34,067 nucleotides of DNA from Pseudomonas neustonica. Its GTDB lineage: Bacteria > Pseudomonadota > Gammaproteobacteria > Pseudomonadales > Pseudomonadaceae. The stretch is from the NCBI RefSeq assembly GCF_003797945.1, contig NZ_RKKU01000034.1, forward strand, positions 1 through 34,067, written 5' to 3'. Below, in pieces: positions 18,017 to 26,403 of this stretch (positions are counted from its first letter, which is position 1; every line of letters starts with the position of its first letter). Made by a program: the position numbers and the translations under genes. The notes beneath the pieces were generated by a model. It saw only the letters and a list, made by a program, of their open reading frames with translations, had not been told where the DNA came from and ran no database searches.

Positions 18017-18039
18017 ATAATGTTATCTTATTTCATTTT
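18017..18039 (-). promoter_or_regulatory. Zur box upstream of the zrgA-like operon
   Basis: Read on the minus strand, the 23-base site matches the proteobacterial Zur consensus GAAATGTTATA-N-TATAACATTTC in 17 of 22 defined positions. The ATAACATT half is perfect and the other half is AAATGAAATA. It lies 33-55 bases before the ATG at 17984, where a bound repressor would cover the promoter. This predicts derepression when zinc is low. Confidence 0.78.
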
Positions 18040-18086
18040 TGTAAAGGCTGAGTTGTGCTGTGCTGCTTTTGGGGGTGTTTAGGTGC

Positions 18087-18112
18087 TGAAAAAGAAAACG
18101 CGAGGGCCGCGT
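18087..18112 (-). terminator. Probable terminator after cnoX
   Basis: On the minus strand, a short GC-rich hairpin ACGCG/CGCGT (18098-18112, five-base loop) is followed by a T-rich tail, the complement of 18087-18097. It stands about 47 bases after the cnoX stop at 18159. The stem is short, but it may be extended by a GGCCCT/AGGGCC pairing further upstream. Confidence 0.5.
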
Positions 18113-18158
18113 GATCGGAGCAGGCCCTGAGCGGCATCGCTGCCGCCCAGTGCTGGGC

Positions 18159-19046
18159 TCAGTAGAGCAATTGGTAGAGCTTGCGGCGGTACTGAATAGC
18201 CACGGGGTCAGCCGCGCCCAACAGGTCGAATACCTGCATCAGGGTTTTCTGCGCGACGCCGTCAGCGTAACTGCGGTCGCTTTGCATCAAGCTCAGCAAG
18301 CCGCCCAGCGCGCTCTCGTAATCCTGTCGCGCCAGGCTGAGGATGGCCAATTGATAGGCTGCTTCGCTGTCGTGCGGGTCGCTTGCCAGGCGGTGAGTCA
18401 GCAATTCTGCTGCGGGAAAGTCGACTGCCTGCTTGAGAAAAACCAGCTGCGTATTGAGGTCGTTGATGGCTTTTTTGTGCGCCTCGGGCTTGCTGATGGC
18501 GCCAAGCACTTGCTCTGCGTCTTTCAGTTCACCTGTTTCAGCCAGGGCGCGTGCCAGTAGCAGCAACAGCGCATCGCTGGACTCGTCGGCTATGGCCTGT
18601 TGCAGCAAGGGGATTGCCTCCGCCGCTGCCCCTGCCTCGAGTAGCGCCGTTGCCTGCGCTGCCGGGTCGATAGGCTCGGGCTCTTCTGCTGCAACCGCTT
18701 CCGGCACTGCGCCGATATGCGGGACCAGTAGCTCACGAATCGCGCTTTCCGTTTGGATGCCAGCAAAGCCTTCCACCGGCTGGCCATCCTTGAACAGCAC
18801 CACGGTAGGCAAGCTGCGAATACCAAAACGCTCGCTCAGTTGCGCTTCCTGGTCGCAATTGACCTTGGCCAGCAGTAATTCGCCAGCATAGCTGTCAGCG
18901 ATGCTGGTGAGCACCGGCAACAGCGCTTTGCACGGTGCGCACCAGTCGGCCCAGAAGTCGACCAGAACCGGCTTGTGGAAGGAGTTTTCGAGCACATAGC
19001 GATCGAAGGTATCGGTGGTGACATCAAACAGGTAAGACGATGACAT
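18159..19046 (-). CDS. cnoX: CnoX (YbbN): thioredoxin-domain co-chaperone with TPR tail
   Basis: CnoX binds unfolding proteins during oxidative (bleach) stress and passes them to GroEL/DnaK. The 295-residue protein has an N-terminal thioredoxin fold (about 1-110) with the active site WCAPC (Cys36, Cys39), then a linker and TPR-like helices to the end. E. coli CnoX has lost the first cysteine (SxxC), whereas here both are present, so a redox activity is likely. It begins with MSSSYLFDVTTDTFD, a normal start for the family. It is transcribed leftward and probably ends at the terminator at 18087-18112. Confidence 0.93.
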   Translation of the reverse strand: MSSSYLFDVTTDTFDRYVLENSFHKPVLVDFWADWCAPCKALLPVLTSIADSYAGELLLAKVNCDQEAQLSERFGIRSLPTVVLFKDGQPVEGFAGIQTESAIRELLVPHIGAVPEAVAAEEPEPIDPAAQATALLEAGAAAEAIPLLQQAIADESSDALLLLLARALAETGELKDAEQVLGAISKPEAHKKAINDLNTQLVFLKQAVDFPAAELLTHRLASDPHDSEAAYQLAILSLARQDYESALGGLLSLMQSDRSYADGVAQKTLMQVFDLLGAADPVAIQYRRKLYQLLY

Positions 19047-19125
19047 GGCAGTTCCGGTGCAAGAGGTGGCGGGCGTTCAGGCGCCCGTGTTCAGGCTGTC
19101 TTTATAGGGCTGACGCGCAGCCAGA

Positions 19126-19794
19126 TCAAGCGCCATGCAATGCCGATCCAGCGGCGTAGACGCTGACCTGACGGAATTCTTCCGGCTCGCCGAGATCGGG
19201 CCAGGTGCGACCGGGTAGTATTTGCTGGCGCTGATAGGGTGGGTGGTCTAGGGTCCTGACGCGTGAATCGGCGATCAGCACGGCCGTTGCGCGCTGGGCA
19301 AAATGATCCAGCAAGGGTCGATTTTCTGCATCGTAGAGCACGTCGGCGGCAATAATCAGATCGAGCGGGCCGCTAACCGCGAAGTAGTCCCCGGCTATCT
19401 CCAGGCGCATGTCGTTGCAGCGAGCGTTCAGTGCGCAGGCCAGCTGTGCCGGGTGATCAAGGTCGCAGGCGATGACGCTGGCGGCGCCTGCCAGTTTGCA
19501 GGCCAGCGCCACGACGCCCGACCCCGCGCCAAAGTCGAGTACCCGCTTACCTCGTACCTGCTCAGGATGGTCGAGAACCCAGCGCGCCAATGCCAAACCG
19601 CTGCCCCAGCAAAAGCCCCAGTAGGGTGGGTGTTCCAACAGGCGGCGAGTTTCGTCGCTGGCAAAAGCGCGATCCAGATTGGCAGGATCGAGCAGCCACA
19701 GCTCAAGCTCTTCCAGCCCGGGCAGGCGAGCGGCCAGTAATTGAGCGTCGGGTAAAACCTTGTGCAATTCGGCGTTCAGTGCAGCGAGAGTCAT
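19126..19794 (-). CDS. Class I SAM-dependent methyltransferase (protein-lysine methyltransferase-like)
   Basis: From ATG 19794 this is a 222-residue cytoplasmic protein. It contains the SAM-binding motif VLDFGAGSGVVALA and the acidic ACDLDHPA strand end. A conserved pre-motif region PPYWGFCWGSGLALARW is typical of the ETFB-lysine/nicotinamide N-methyltransferase-like group; the catalytic-loop-like LIIAADVLYD follows. The target is unknown. An in-frame ATG at 19857 overlaps the LysR stop by one base (TAATG) and would add 21 residues. The shorter start is preferred because relatives begin close to the TLAALNAELHKVLP stretch, but coupling with the LysR gene keeps the longer form possible. Confidence 0.85.
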   Translation of the reverse strand: MTLAALNAELHKVLPDAQLLAARLPGLEELELWLLDPANLDRAFASDETRRLLEHPPYWGFCWGSGLALARWVLDHPEQVRGKRVLDFGAGSGVVALACKLAGAASVIACDLDHPAQLACALNARCNDMRLEIAGDYFAVSGPLDLIIAADVLYDAENRPLLDHFAQRATAVLIADSRVRTLDHPPYQRQQILPGRTWPDLGEPEEFRQVSVYAAGSALHGA

Positions 19795-19856
19795 GGTCTG
19801 GTCCAGAGTTCGGTCGCCGCTATTGTAGCCTTCCGCTTCTGCCCTGCGCAGTACCA

Positions 19857-20762
19857 TTAGCCCTCTAGTTGGTTGCGCAAACGGCTGAGCAGAAACTCAA
19901 TCAGCGCACGGGTCGCCAGGGTCGGGTAAAGGTTGGGCGCGGTCAGCAGATAAAGTTGATCGCCCCAGGCGCTGACCCGTGCTCGGTAGTCCGGTAGCAG
20001 CCGCACCAGCTCGCCGCTATTAAGCTCGTGTTGCACGCTGTATAGCGGTAGCAGCGCACAACCGATACCGGCGAGCGCGGCACGCCTGAGAAAGGGCATG
20101 TCCTCGGTTTGCAGGCGCGGACGCAGATTCAGCACACGGGTCTGACGGCCATCGAATAGCTCCAACGGCAGCCGCTGTTCCGGCAGGTTGACGCTGACCA
20201 TGTCCAGTGTCAGCAGGTCGTCCGGCTGCTGCGGTGTGCCGTGGCTTTGCAGGTAAGCGGGGCTGGCGCAGAGCGCCCAGTCCACTGGTCCCAGATCGCG
20301 TGCGACCAGCGCCTCAGGCGGCGTAGAGGTGACGCGAATGGCGACATCAATTTCGGCCGCGACCAGGTCAAAGATGCGATTGCTAAAGGTCAGTTGCAGG
20401 CTAACTTCGGGATAGAGTTCGGCGAACTCGAGTAGTAGCGGCCCGACGACTTGTTGGCCCAGCGCGACCGGCACGCTCAGGCGGATATGCCCGCGCAGGT
20501 TCTTGCCCAAGTCGTCTACCGTAGCCTGCAAAGCGTTCAGTTCCTGACTGATGCGCGCGGCGTGTTCATAGAGCGCCCAGCCAATCTGCGTCGGCTCGAC
20601 CCGGCGCGTGGTGCGGCGGAACAGCTGCAGCTGCATACTCTGCTCCAGCGCCTTGAGTCGGCGGCTGACATGCGAGCGCGAGGTGCCCAGTCGGCGGGCG
20701 GCGCCGCTCATGCTGCCAGCCTCAACCACGGCGCTGAGAAACTGGAGGTTTTTAATATCCAT
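19857..20762 (-). CDS. LysR family transcriptional regulator
   Basis: This 301-residue DNA-binding protein has an N-terminal winged helix-turn-helix (about 1-60) with GSMSGAARRLGTSRSHVSRRL, the LysR recognition region, and a C-terminal co-inducer-binding domain (about 90-295) with QLQLFRRTTRRVEPT in the hinge. It probably controls the divergent NMO/acyl-CoA synthetase operon, the usual LysR arrangement. The inducer is unknown. No clear ribosome site precedes the ATG at 20762, so its own translation may be weak. The stop overlaps a possible start of the methyltransferase gene. Confidence 0.93.
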   Translation of the reverse strand: MDIKNLQFLSAVVEAGSMSGAARRLGTSRSHVSRRLKALEQSMQLQLFRRTTRRVEPTQIGWALYEHAARISQELNALQATVDDLGKNLRGHIRLSVPVALGQQVVGPLLLEFAELYPEVSLQLTFSNRIFDLVAAEIDVAIRVTSTPPEALVARDLGPVDWALCASPAYLQSHGTPQQPDDLLTLDMVSVNLPEQRLPLELFDGRQTRVLNLRPRLQTEDMPFLRRAALAGIGCALLPLYSVQHELNSGELVRLLPDYRARVSAWGDQLYLLTAPNLYPTLATRALIEFLLSRLRNQLEG

Positions 20763-20806
20763 TTATTGTTGTCAATATGTAAACAGTTTGGGCCGATAAG
20801 AGAGCA

Positions 20807-20835
20807 TTGTAGATCAAAAGCTGTGCTTTTATAGT
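20807..20835 (+). promoter_or_regulatory. Promoter with internal inverted repeat, ahead of the NMO gene
   Basis: TTGTAG (20807-20812) and TATAGT (20830-20835, five of six matches) are spaced by 17 bases. Between them lies a perfect inverted repeat AAAAGC-TGT-GCTTTT (20816-20830), touching the -10. Such placement suits an operator for the divergent LysR protein, though LysR activators more often bind upstream of -35. Confidence 0.45.
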
Positions 20836-20906
20836 CCAGACACCGGATAAATACTCTGGCCCTGTTGCCGCTCGATCTAATAAGGCTTAGCCCAAGGAGA
20901 ACAATA

Positions 20907-21896
20907 ATGAGTCTACCCAGCGTTCTGCAAAATTCGCTCACACTGCCCGTCATCTGCTCGCCGTTGTTTATCATCTCCAACCCTGACCTGGTGATTGCCC
21001 AGTGCAAGGCTGGTGTGGTCGGCTCTTTTCCTGCGCTGAATGCGCGTCCCGCCGAAGAGCTGGATGTGTGGCTTGAGCGCATTACCCGTGAGCTGGCTGA
21101 GTACAAGGCGCAGAATCCGGACGCGGTGGTTGCACCTTTTGCGGTTAACCAGATTGTGCACAGCAGTAACGATCGGCTGCAGCACGATGTGGAGATGTGC
21201 GTGAAGTACAAGGTGCCGATCATCATCACCAGCCTGCGTGCGCCCAACGACGTAGTGGAGCCGATACACAGTTATGGCGGGCTGGTATTTCACGATGTGA
21301 TCAACGTAAAACACGCCAAAAAGGCAATCGAGGCCGGTGTGGATGGCCTGATTCTGGTCTGTGCTGGCGCTGGTGGTCACGCCGGGCAGTTGAGTCCCTT
21401 CGCGCTGGTATCGGAAATTCGCGAATTCTATGACGGCCCTATCATTCTTTCCGGCTCGATTTCCAAGGGTGAGCAAATTCTCGCGGCCCAGGCCATGGGC
21501 GCTGATCTGGCCTATATGGGCACGCGCTTTATTGCTACCCATGAAGCCAATGCCGATCAGGCATACAAGCAGATGCTGGTTGATACCAGTGCCGATGACA
21601 TCGTCTACAGCAATCTGTTTACCGGTGTGCACGGCAATTACCTGAAGCCCAGTATCCAGAATGCGGGGATGGATCCAAACAACCTGCCTGAGGGCGACAA
21701 AAGCACCATGAAGTTTGGCTCTGGCGGCAGCAGTAAAACCAAGGCATGGCGCGATATCTGGGGCGCGGGTCAGGGTGTGGGCAGTATTGGCGCCATCACC
21801 TCCACCGCCGAAGCAGTCAGCAAGCTCGAGCAGGAATACGCCAGCGCTCGTGCACGTATGCAGGCAATTGCCAGCCCCTATGGTGAGCAGGCATGA
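20907..21896 (+). CDS. Nitronate monooxygenase-family flavoprotein (2-nitropropane dioxygenase-like)
   Basis: The 329-residue cytoplasmic FMN-dependent TIM-barrel protein has the early strand PVICSPLFIISNPDLV and the AGAGGHAGQ motif with the family's catalytic-type histidine at about residue 158. A phosphate-binding stretch LSGSISKGEQILAAQAMGADL precedes YMGTRF. Characterised members oxidise nitronates, but others act as flavin enzymes on other substrates, and linkage to an acyl-CoA synthetase suggests a role in a carboxylic-acid pathway instead. The ATG at 20907 has AAGGAGA upstream; the frame remains open to 20865 without a ribosome site. Its end overlaps the next start by four bases. Confidence 0.88.
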   Translation: MSLPSVLQNSLTLPVICSPLFIISNPDLVIAQCKAGVVGSFPALNARPAEELDVWLERITRELAEYKAQNPDAVVAPFAVNQIVHSSNDRLQHDVEMCVKYKVPIIITSLRAPNDVVEPIHSYGGLVFHDVINVKHAKKAIEAGVDGLILVCAGAGGHAGQLSPFALVSEIREFYDGPIILSGSISKGEQILAAQAMGADLAYMGTRFIATHEANADQAYKQMLVDTSADDIVYSNLFTGVHGNYLKPSIQNAGMDPNNLPEGDKSTMKFGSGGSSKTKAWRDIWGAGQGVGSIGAITSTAEAVSKLEQEYASARARMQAIASPYGEQA

Positions 21897-23377
21897 CGGC
21901 GCGTCTGATCTGCGGCGAACTGGATCGTAGTGGCGATGAGGTTGCCCAGCGCGCCTTGCAGCTGGCTGGCGGCCTGGCGCGGCTGGGCGTGGAAGACGGC
22001 GATGTGATCGCCGTCATGTTGCGTAACGGCCCGGCGTTTATTGATGCGATTCAGAGCTGCCAGACGGCGGGCTGTTTTTACTGTCCGATCAACTGGCACT
22101 TCAAGGCGGATGAGGTGGCCTTTCTGTTGCAGGACTCGGCGGCCAAGGTATTTCTGGTCGAGGCTGATCTGCTCGATGACCTGGCAGGCGCCATTCCTGA
22201 TGGAGTGACAGTGCTGGTCAACGGCGTCGAGGGTGGTCTTGCCGCCGGATACCTACCTTATGAGGCCTGGCTGGCTGACCAGTCTGCTTATGCCGGTGAG
22301 CCGCGCACGCCGCGCACCCACATGGCCTACACCTCAGGTACTACTGGTCGACCCAAAGGCGTCAAGCGCCTGGCTCCGGCACCGGAAGAACGTGAAGCCA
22401 TGGCTGCTGCCATGCGGGGGCTCTCGCGGGCGGCCTGGGGTATCGAGCCAGGCGTGCGTACGCTGGTGTCGGCGCCGCTGTATCACAGCGCGCCCAGCTC
22501 TTTTGCGCAGCAGTCGATTCTGCAGGCCGAACTCATGGTGGTTATGCCGCGTTTTGATGCCGAGCAGACGCTGGCGCTGATTGAGCGGTACCGGATCGAC
22601 ACGGTATTTCTGGTGCCCATTATGTATGTGCGCTTGCTGCGCCTGCCGGCCGAGACGAGGGCAAAATACGATCTATCGTCGGTTCGCTTTGTCGCCTCTA
22701 CCGGCGCGCCCTGCGCCCCGGACGTGAAGCTGGCGATGCTCGACTGGTGGGGTCCGGTGATTTATGAAACCTACGCCTCTAGCGAAACCGGCATGATCAC
22801 TATCCAGGACCCAGTCTCGGCACGGCGCAAGCCCGGCAGTGTGGGCTTGCCGATTGGTGAGACGCGTATTCGCATCGTGGATGAGCAGGGTAACGATTGC
22901 CCGCAGGGCGAGCCAGGCGTGATTTATGTGCGTCAGCCAGCGGTGCCGGACTTCACCTATCTCAATAACGATACCGCGCGGCAAAAGGCGGGCCTGGATG
23001 ACCTCGCAACCGTGGGTGATATTGGTTATCTGGATGAAGAAGGTTATCTCTACGTCTGCGATCGTCAGTCAGACATGGTGATATCCGGCGGCGTCAATAT
23101 CTATCCGGCCGAGATCGAACATGTACTCATTACTCTGCCTGGGGTGATTGATTGCGCGGTAGTGGGTATCCCCGATGCGGAGTACGGCGAATCGCTAATG
23201 GCGGTAGTGGCTGCACCCGCAGGGTTGCTGAGCGCAGAACAGGTACGGCAGCATGTGCGTGAGCGGTTGGCGGGATACAAGGTGCCACGCCGTGTTGAGC
23301 TGATCGATAGCCTGCCGCGCGATGACAACGGCAAGGTCGCCAAACGCCGTCTGCGCGAGCAGTTTGCTCCTTCCTGA
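21893..23377 (+). CDS. AMP-binding acyl-CoA synthetase
   Basis: This 494-residue ligase would activate a carboxylic acid through an acyl-AMP and transfer it to CoA. The P-loop-like motif YTSGTTGRPKG lies at about 146-156, YETYASSETG in the middle, GDIGYLDEEGYLYVCDRQSD before the hinge, then ISGGVNIYPAEIE. NGKVAKRRL near the C terminus carries the catalytic lysine. The N-terminal region is rather short for the family. The substrate is unknown; related short ligases act on fatty, cyclic or steroid-type acids. The ATG overlaps the NMO gene by four bases, so the two are co-translated. A hairpin at 23448-23482 may end the operon. Confidence 0.92.
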   Translation: MTARLICGELDRSGDEVAQRALQLAGGLARLGVEDGDVIAVMLRNGPAFIDAIQSCQTAGCFYCPINWHFKADEVAFLLQDSAAKVFLVEADLLDDLAGAIPDGVTVLVNGVEGGLAAGYLPYEAWLADQSAYAGEPRTPRTHMAYTSGTTGRPKGVKRLAPAPEEREAMAAAMRGLSRAAWGIEPGVRTLVSAPLYHSAPSSFAQQSILQAELMVVMPRFDAEQTLALIERYRIDTVFLVPIMYVRLLRLPAETRAKYDLSSVRFVASTGAPCAPDVKLAMLDWWGPVIYETYASSETGMITIQDPVSARRKPGSVGLPIGETRIRIVDEQGNDCPQGEPGVIYVRQPAVPDFTYLNNDTARQKAGLDDLATVGDIGYLDEEGYLYVCDRQSDMVISGGVNIYPAEIEHVLITLPGVIDCAVVGIPDAEYGESLMAVVAAPAGLLSAEQVRQHVRERLAGYKVPRRVELIDSLPRDDNGKVAKRRLREQFAPS

Positions 23378-23447
23378 CGCGAAAACCCGATGCTTCGCCT
23401 TCTTTTCGGCGGGTTTGACGGCTGAAACCTACGGATACATTTTTATC

Positions 23448-23482
23448 GCGGCCTACAAAAGAGTAAGATGTAGGCCGCTTTT
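23448..23482 (+). terminator. Perfect 10-bp hairpin with T tail before nrdR
   Basis: GCGGCCTACA (23448-23457) and TGTAGGCCGC (23469-23478) pair perfectly around an 11-base loop, followed by TTTT (23479-23482). It is probably the terminator of the acyl-CoA synthetase operon. Its closeness to the nrdR start (27 bases) also allows an attenuator in the nrdR leader. Confidence 0.6.
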
Positions 23483-23509
23483 ATCCGTTATCCGTCCGGG
23501 AAATCTTAC

Positions 23510-23983
23510 ATGCATTGTCCATTCTGTGGCGCCAATGACACCAAGGTGATCGACTCTCGCCTCGTGGCTGAGGGTGACCAGGTGCGTCGTCGTCGCGAAT
23601 GTCTTGCCTGCCAGGAACGATTTACTACCTTCGAAACCGCTGAACTGGTGCTGCCGCGTATCATCAAACAGGATGGTCGGCGCCAGCCCTTCGACGAAGA
23701 CAAGCTGCGTGCCGGCTTTCAGCGTGCGTTGGAAAAACGCCCGGTCAGCGTTGAGCAGATCGAGGCCGCCATCGGCCACATTAAGCACCGATTGCGCGCC
23801 ACTGGCGAGCGTGAGGTCAAGGCGATGGTGGTGGGTGAGATGGTCATGCGCGAGCTGAAGCAGCTCGACGAAGTGGCCTATATTCGCTTCGCCTCTGTGT
23901 ATCGCCGTTTCCAGGATCTGAATCAGTTCCGCGAAGAGATCGAGCGTCTGTCGCGTCGGGAAAAGGATGATACCGATGCCTGA
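23510..23983 (+). CDS. nrdR: Transcriptional repressor NrdR
   Basis: NrdR represses ribonucleotide reductase genes when its ATP-cone binds (d)ATP. The 157-residue protein shows a four-cysteine zinc ribbon (Cys3, Cys6, Cys31, Cys34) with RRRREC between, and an ATP-cone at about 49-139 starting [19 protein letters not shown]. Length and start ([17 protein letters not shown]) are standard. It lies just ahead of ribD with an eight-base overlap, the common nrdR-rib arrangement of gammaproteobacteria. No NrdR box was noticed nearby. Confidence 0.98.
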   Translation: MHCPFCGANDTKVIDSRLVAEGDQVRRRRECLACQERFTTFETAELVLPRIIKQDGRRQPFDEDKLRAGFQRALEKRPVSVEQIEAAIGHIKHRLRATGEREVKAMVVGEMVMRELKQLDEVAYIRFASVYRRFQDLNQFREEIERLSRREKDDTDA

Positions 23984-25106
23984 GTGGAATCCTGCTGATC
24001 GACAGTGGATGAGCCGCGCGCTGACGCTGGCTGCCCGTGGACTCTATACCACTGAACCAAATCCGCGCGTCGGCTGCGTGCTGGTGAAGGGTGAACAGGT
24101 TGTGGGTGAGGGCTGGCACGTGCAGGCTGGCGAAGGCCATGCCGAAGTTAACGCGCTGGCTCAAGCCGGTGAGCAGGCGCGCGGCGCCACCGCTTACGTG
24201 ACCCTTGAACCCTGTAGTCATGTTGGCAAGACCCCGCCCTGCGCCGATGCCTTGATCGCTGCTGGCGTGAGCCGCGTTGTAGCCGCTATGCAGGACCCCA
24301 ATCCCCTGGTTGCCGGTAATGGCCTGCAGCGCCTGCGCGATGCGGGTATCGAGGTGACTTGCGGTTTGCTGGAAGAGCAGGCGCGTGAGCTGAATCCTGG
24401 CTTTATCAAGCGTATGCAGCTGGGTTTGCCCTGGGTGCGGGTCAAGCTGGCTATGAGTCTGGATGGCCGCACGGCGATGGCCAGCGGTGAAAGTAAATGG
24501 ATTACCGGCCCTGCCGCGCGTGCGGATGTGCAGCGCTTGCGCGCGCGCAGCGGCGCAGTGATCAGCGGCGCCGATAGCGTATTGCTGGACGACTCGGCCT
24601 TGACCGTGCGCGCCAGTGAGCTTGGCCTGTCTGACGAAGAGGCCAGCGCTGCCGTGCAGCGTCAGCCGCTGCGCGTGCTGATCGACAGCTTGCGGCGTGT
24701 GCCGCTGGAGCAACGTTTTTTCCGTGAGTCAGGCCCTACGTTGGTGATCAGCACCAGCGCCGAGCAGGCAGCGGAGTCCTATCAGAGCATTGGCAGCGAG
24801 CTGCTGGCGCTACCCGGTGACGATGGCAAAGTGGATCTGCCCACTGTGCTGCGCACCCTGGCAGAGCGCGGCTGCAACGAAGTGCTGGTCGAGGCCGGAG
24901 CGGCCTTGTCTGGTGCTTTCTGGCGTGCCGGTCTGGTAGACGAACTAATTGTGTATATGGCGCCGCGCTTGCTGGGAAGTCAGGCGCGCCCCTTGATGCA
25001 GCTCCCTTTCGAGAGCATGAGCGAGGCGATGGATGTCGCCGTTTCCGATATGCGAGCCATAGGCCAGGACTGGCGCATCACCGCACGCCCGATTTTCCCT
25101 TCCTGA
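23976..25106 (+). CDS. ribD: Bifunctional riboflavin deaminase/reductase RibD
   Basis: RibD deaminates the pyrimidine made by GTP cyclohydrolase II and then reduces the ribose side chain, two successive steps of riboflavin synthesis. The 376-residue protein has an N-terminal deaminase (about 1-145) with zinc motif GHAEVNAL and [15 protein letters not shown]. The C-terminal reductase (about 150-376) begins [20 protein letters not shown]. The ATG at 23976 is chosen over one at 23967 because an AAAAGGA site lies at proper distance; both overlap the nrdR end. Confidence 0.96.
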   Translation: MPEWNPADRQWMSRALTLAARGLYTTEPNPRVGCVLVKGEQVVGEGWHVQAGEGHAEVNALAQAGEQARGATAYVTLEPCSHVGKTPPCADALIAAGVSRVVAAMQDPNPLVAGNGLQRLRDAGIEVTCGLLEEQARELNPGFIKRMQLGLPWVRVKLAMSLDGRTAMASGESKWITGPAARADVQRLRARSGAVISGADSVLLDDSALTVRASELGLSDEEASAAVQRQPLRVLIDSLRRVPLEQRFFRESGPTLVISTSAEQAAESYQSIGSELLALPGDDGKVDLPTVLRTLAERGCNEVLVEAGAALSGAFWRAGLVDELIVYMAPRLLGSQARPLMQLPFESMSEAMDVAVSDMRAIGQDWRITARPIFPS

Positions 25107-25118
25107 GAGTGTAAAACA

Positions 25119-26375
25119 ATGCAAAGCAGCGTACAGATACTGCTACTGGTGATGGCGGTAGTCGCCTTTTTGGGCGTGGTGCTAGAAGAAGTCATTCATG
25201 TAAACAAGGCCAAGGTGGTGCTGCTGTTTGGCGCGCTGTCCTGGATGGTGCTGTTTATCGCCGCCCCGGATGAGGCGATGCGTGGGCGAGTGCAGGGCGC
25301 GCTGAACGAGAACATTACGGATATTGCCAGTCTCTGGCTGTTCCTGCTGGCGACCATGACCTTCGTGGCCTATCTGAACAAGAAAGGTCTGATCGAAAAC
25401 ATCATCTATCGCATCCTGCCGGGCCGAATTACCGAGCGAAAACTGCTGTTTTTGACTGGTGTGTTCTGCTTTGTATTTTCCTCGATTGCCGACAACATTA
25501 CCGCCACGCTGGTTTCGGTCGCACTGGTGCTGAGTCTCAATTTGGAGCTGCGCAAGATGCTGCGCTTCGCCACGTTGGTGGTGTTTGCCGTCAACTCAGG
25601 CGGCGTATCGATGATTACCGGCGACGTGACGACCCTGATGATCTTTATGGCCGACAAGGTCGAGATCACCAATTTGCTGTTGCTGAGTTTACCGGCCCTG
25701 TTGGCCGTGCTGTTGCTGGCGGCGCTGCTGTCGGTGGGGCTGAATAACGAGGTGGTGATTGAAAAAAACACGCTGCATGAGTTGCGCGGTGTCGACAAGC
25801 TGATTGGTGCGCTCTTTCTGCTGACCATTATCGCGACCATTCTGCTCAGCCTGTTCTTTGCGATTCCACCGGTGCTGACCTTCCTCACCGGTCTGGCGCT
25901 GATGTTCCTGATCGCGCGCTTCTTTAATGAAGACATCGACAACGACCCCATTCTGGAATACATCCGCGTTATCGAGTTCGAGACGCTGCTGTTCTTCCTT
26001 GGCGTATTGCTGCTGGTGGGCATGTTGCAGTTTATCGGTACGTTGCAGAGCCTGACGTCACTGTATGACGTGATGCCGGCGATGCTGGCCAACTTCCTGA
26101 TGGGTATGCTTTCTGCGCTGATTGATAACGTGCCGTTGACTGCAGCCTTGCTCAAGGCAAACCTGCAGATGAACGCTGCCGAGTGGATGGGGCTGACCTA
26201 TGCTGTCGGTGTGGGTGGTTCCCTGCTTATAATTGGTTCCGCTGCCGGCATCGTTGCCATGAGCAAGATGCCCGGCCTCACATTCATTACCTACCTGCGT
26301 AGCTTTGGCCTGTTGTTGCTGGCCTTCGCCTTTGGCTTTATCGCCGTATACGGGTTGGGTCTGCTGGTCGCCTGA
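25119..26375 (+). CDS. nhaD: NhaD-type Na+/H+ antiporter
   Basis: This is a 418-residue integral inner-membrane protein with about 12 hydrophobic segments over its whole length, of the ion-transporter (ArsB/NhaD) superfamily. Two charged motifs inside membrane segments, SSIADNITATLVSVAL and SALIDNVPLTAALL, match the paired D-N motifs of NhaD antiporters, which expel Na+ (or Li+) in exchange for protons. It lies 12 bases after ribD and 28 before ribE, so it is co-transcribed with riboflavin genes. That placement is unusual and fits a marine host. A more distant anion-transport function cannot be ruled out from sequence alone. Confidence 0.87.
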   Translation: MQSSVQILLLVMAVVAFLGVVLEEVIHVNKAKVVLLFGALSWMVLFIAAPDEAMRGRVQGALNENITDIASLWLFLLATMTFVAYLNKKGLIENIIYRILPGRITERKLLFLTGVFCFVFSSIADNITATLVSVALVLSLNLELRKMLRFATLVVFAVNSGGVSMITGDVTTLMIFMADKVEITNLLLLSLPALLAVLLLAALLSVGLNNEVVIEKNTLHELRGVDKLIGALFLLTIIATILLSLFFAIPPVLTFLTGLALMFLIARFFNEDIDNDPILEYIRVIEFETLLFFLGVLLLVGMLQFIGTLQSLTSLYDVMPAMLANFLMGMLSALIDNVPLTAALLKANLQMNAAEWMGLTYAVGVGGSLLIIGSAAGIVAMSKMPGLTFITYLRSFGLLLLAFAFGFIAVYGLGLLVA

Positions 26376-26403
26376 CCAGCACAGATCAAGTACGAGGCAG
26401 TTT

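Noticed and set aside
19069..19085. GGGCG/CGCCC hairpin between cnoX and the methyltransferase gene
   Set aside because: No T run on either side, so a terminator cannot be supported.
20913..21632. 239-codon minus-strand frame opposite the NMO gene
   Set aside because: The plus-strand gene is clearly conserved; the antisense product matches nothing recognised.
23844..24713. 289-codon open frame on the minus strand opposite ribD
   Set aside because: It is a shadow of ribD and nrdR: codon phase bias of a GC-rich gene keeps the opposite frame open, and no family motif or ribosome site is present.
25406..26155. 249-codon minus-strand frame opposite nhaD
   Set aside because: Ser/Thr/Ile-rich translation typical of antisense to membrane-protein codons; no ribosome site.
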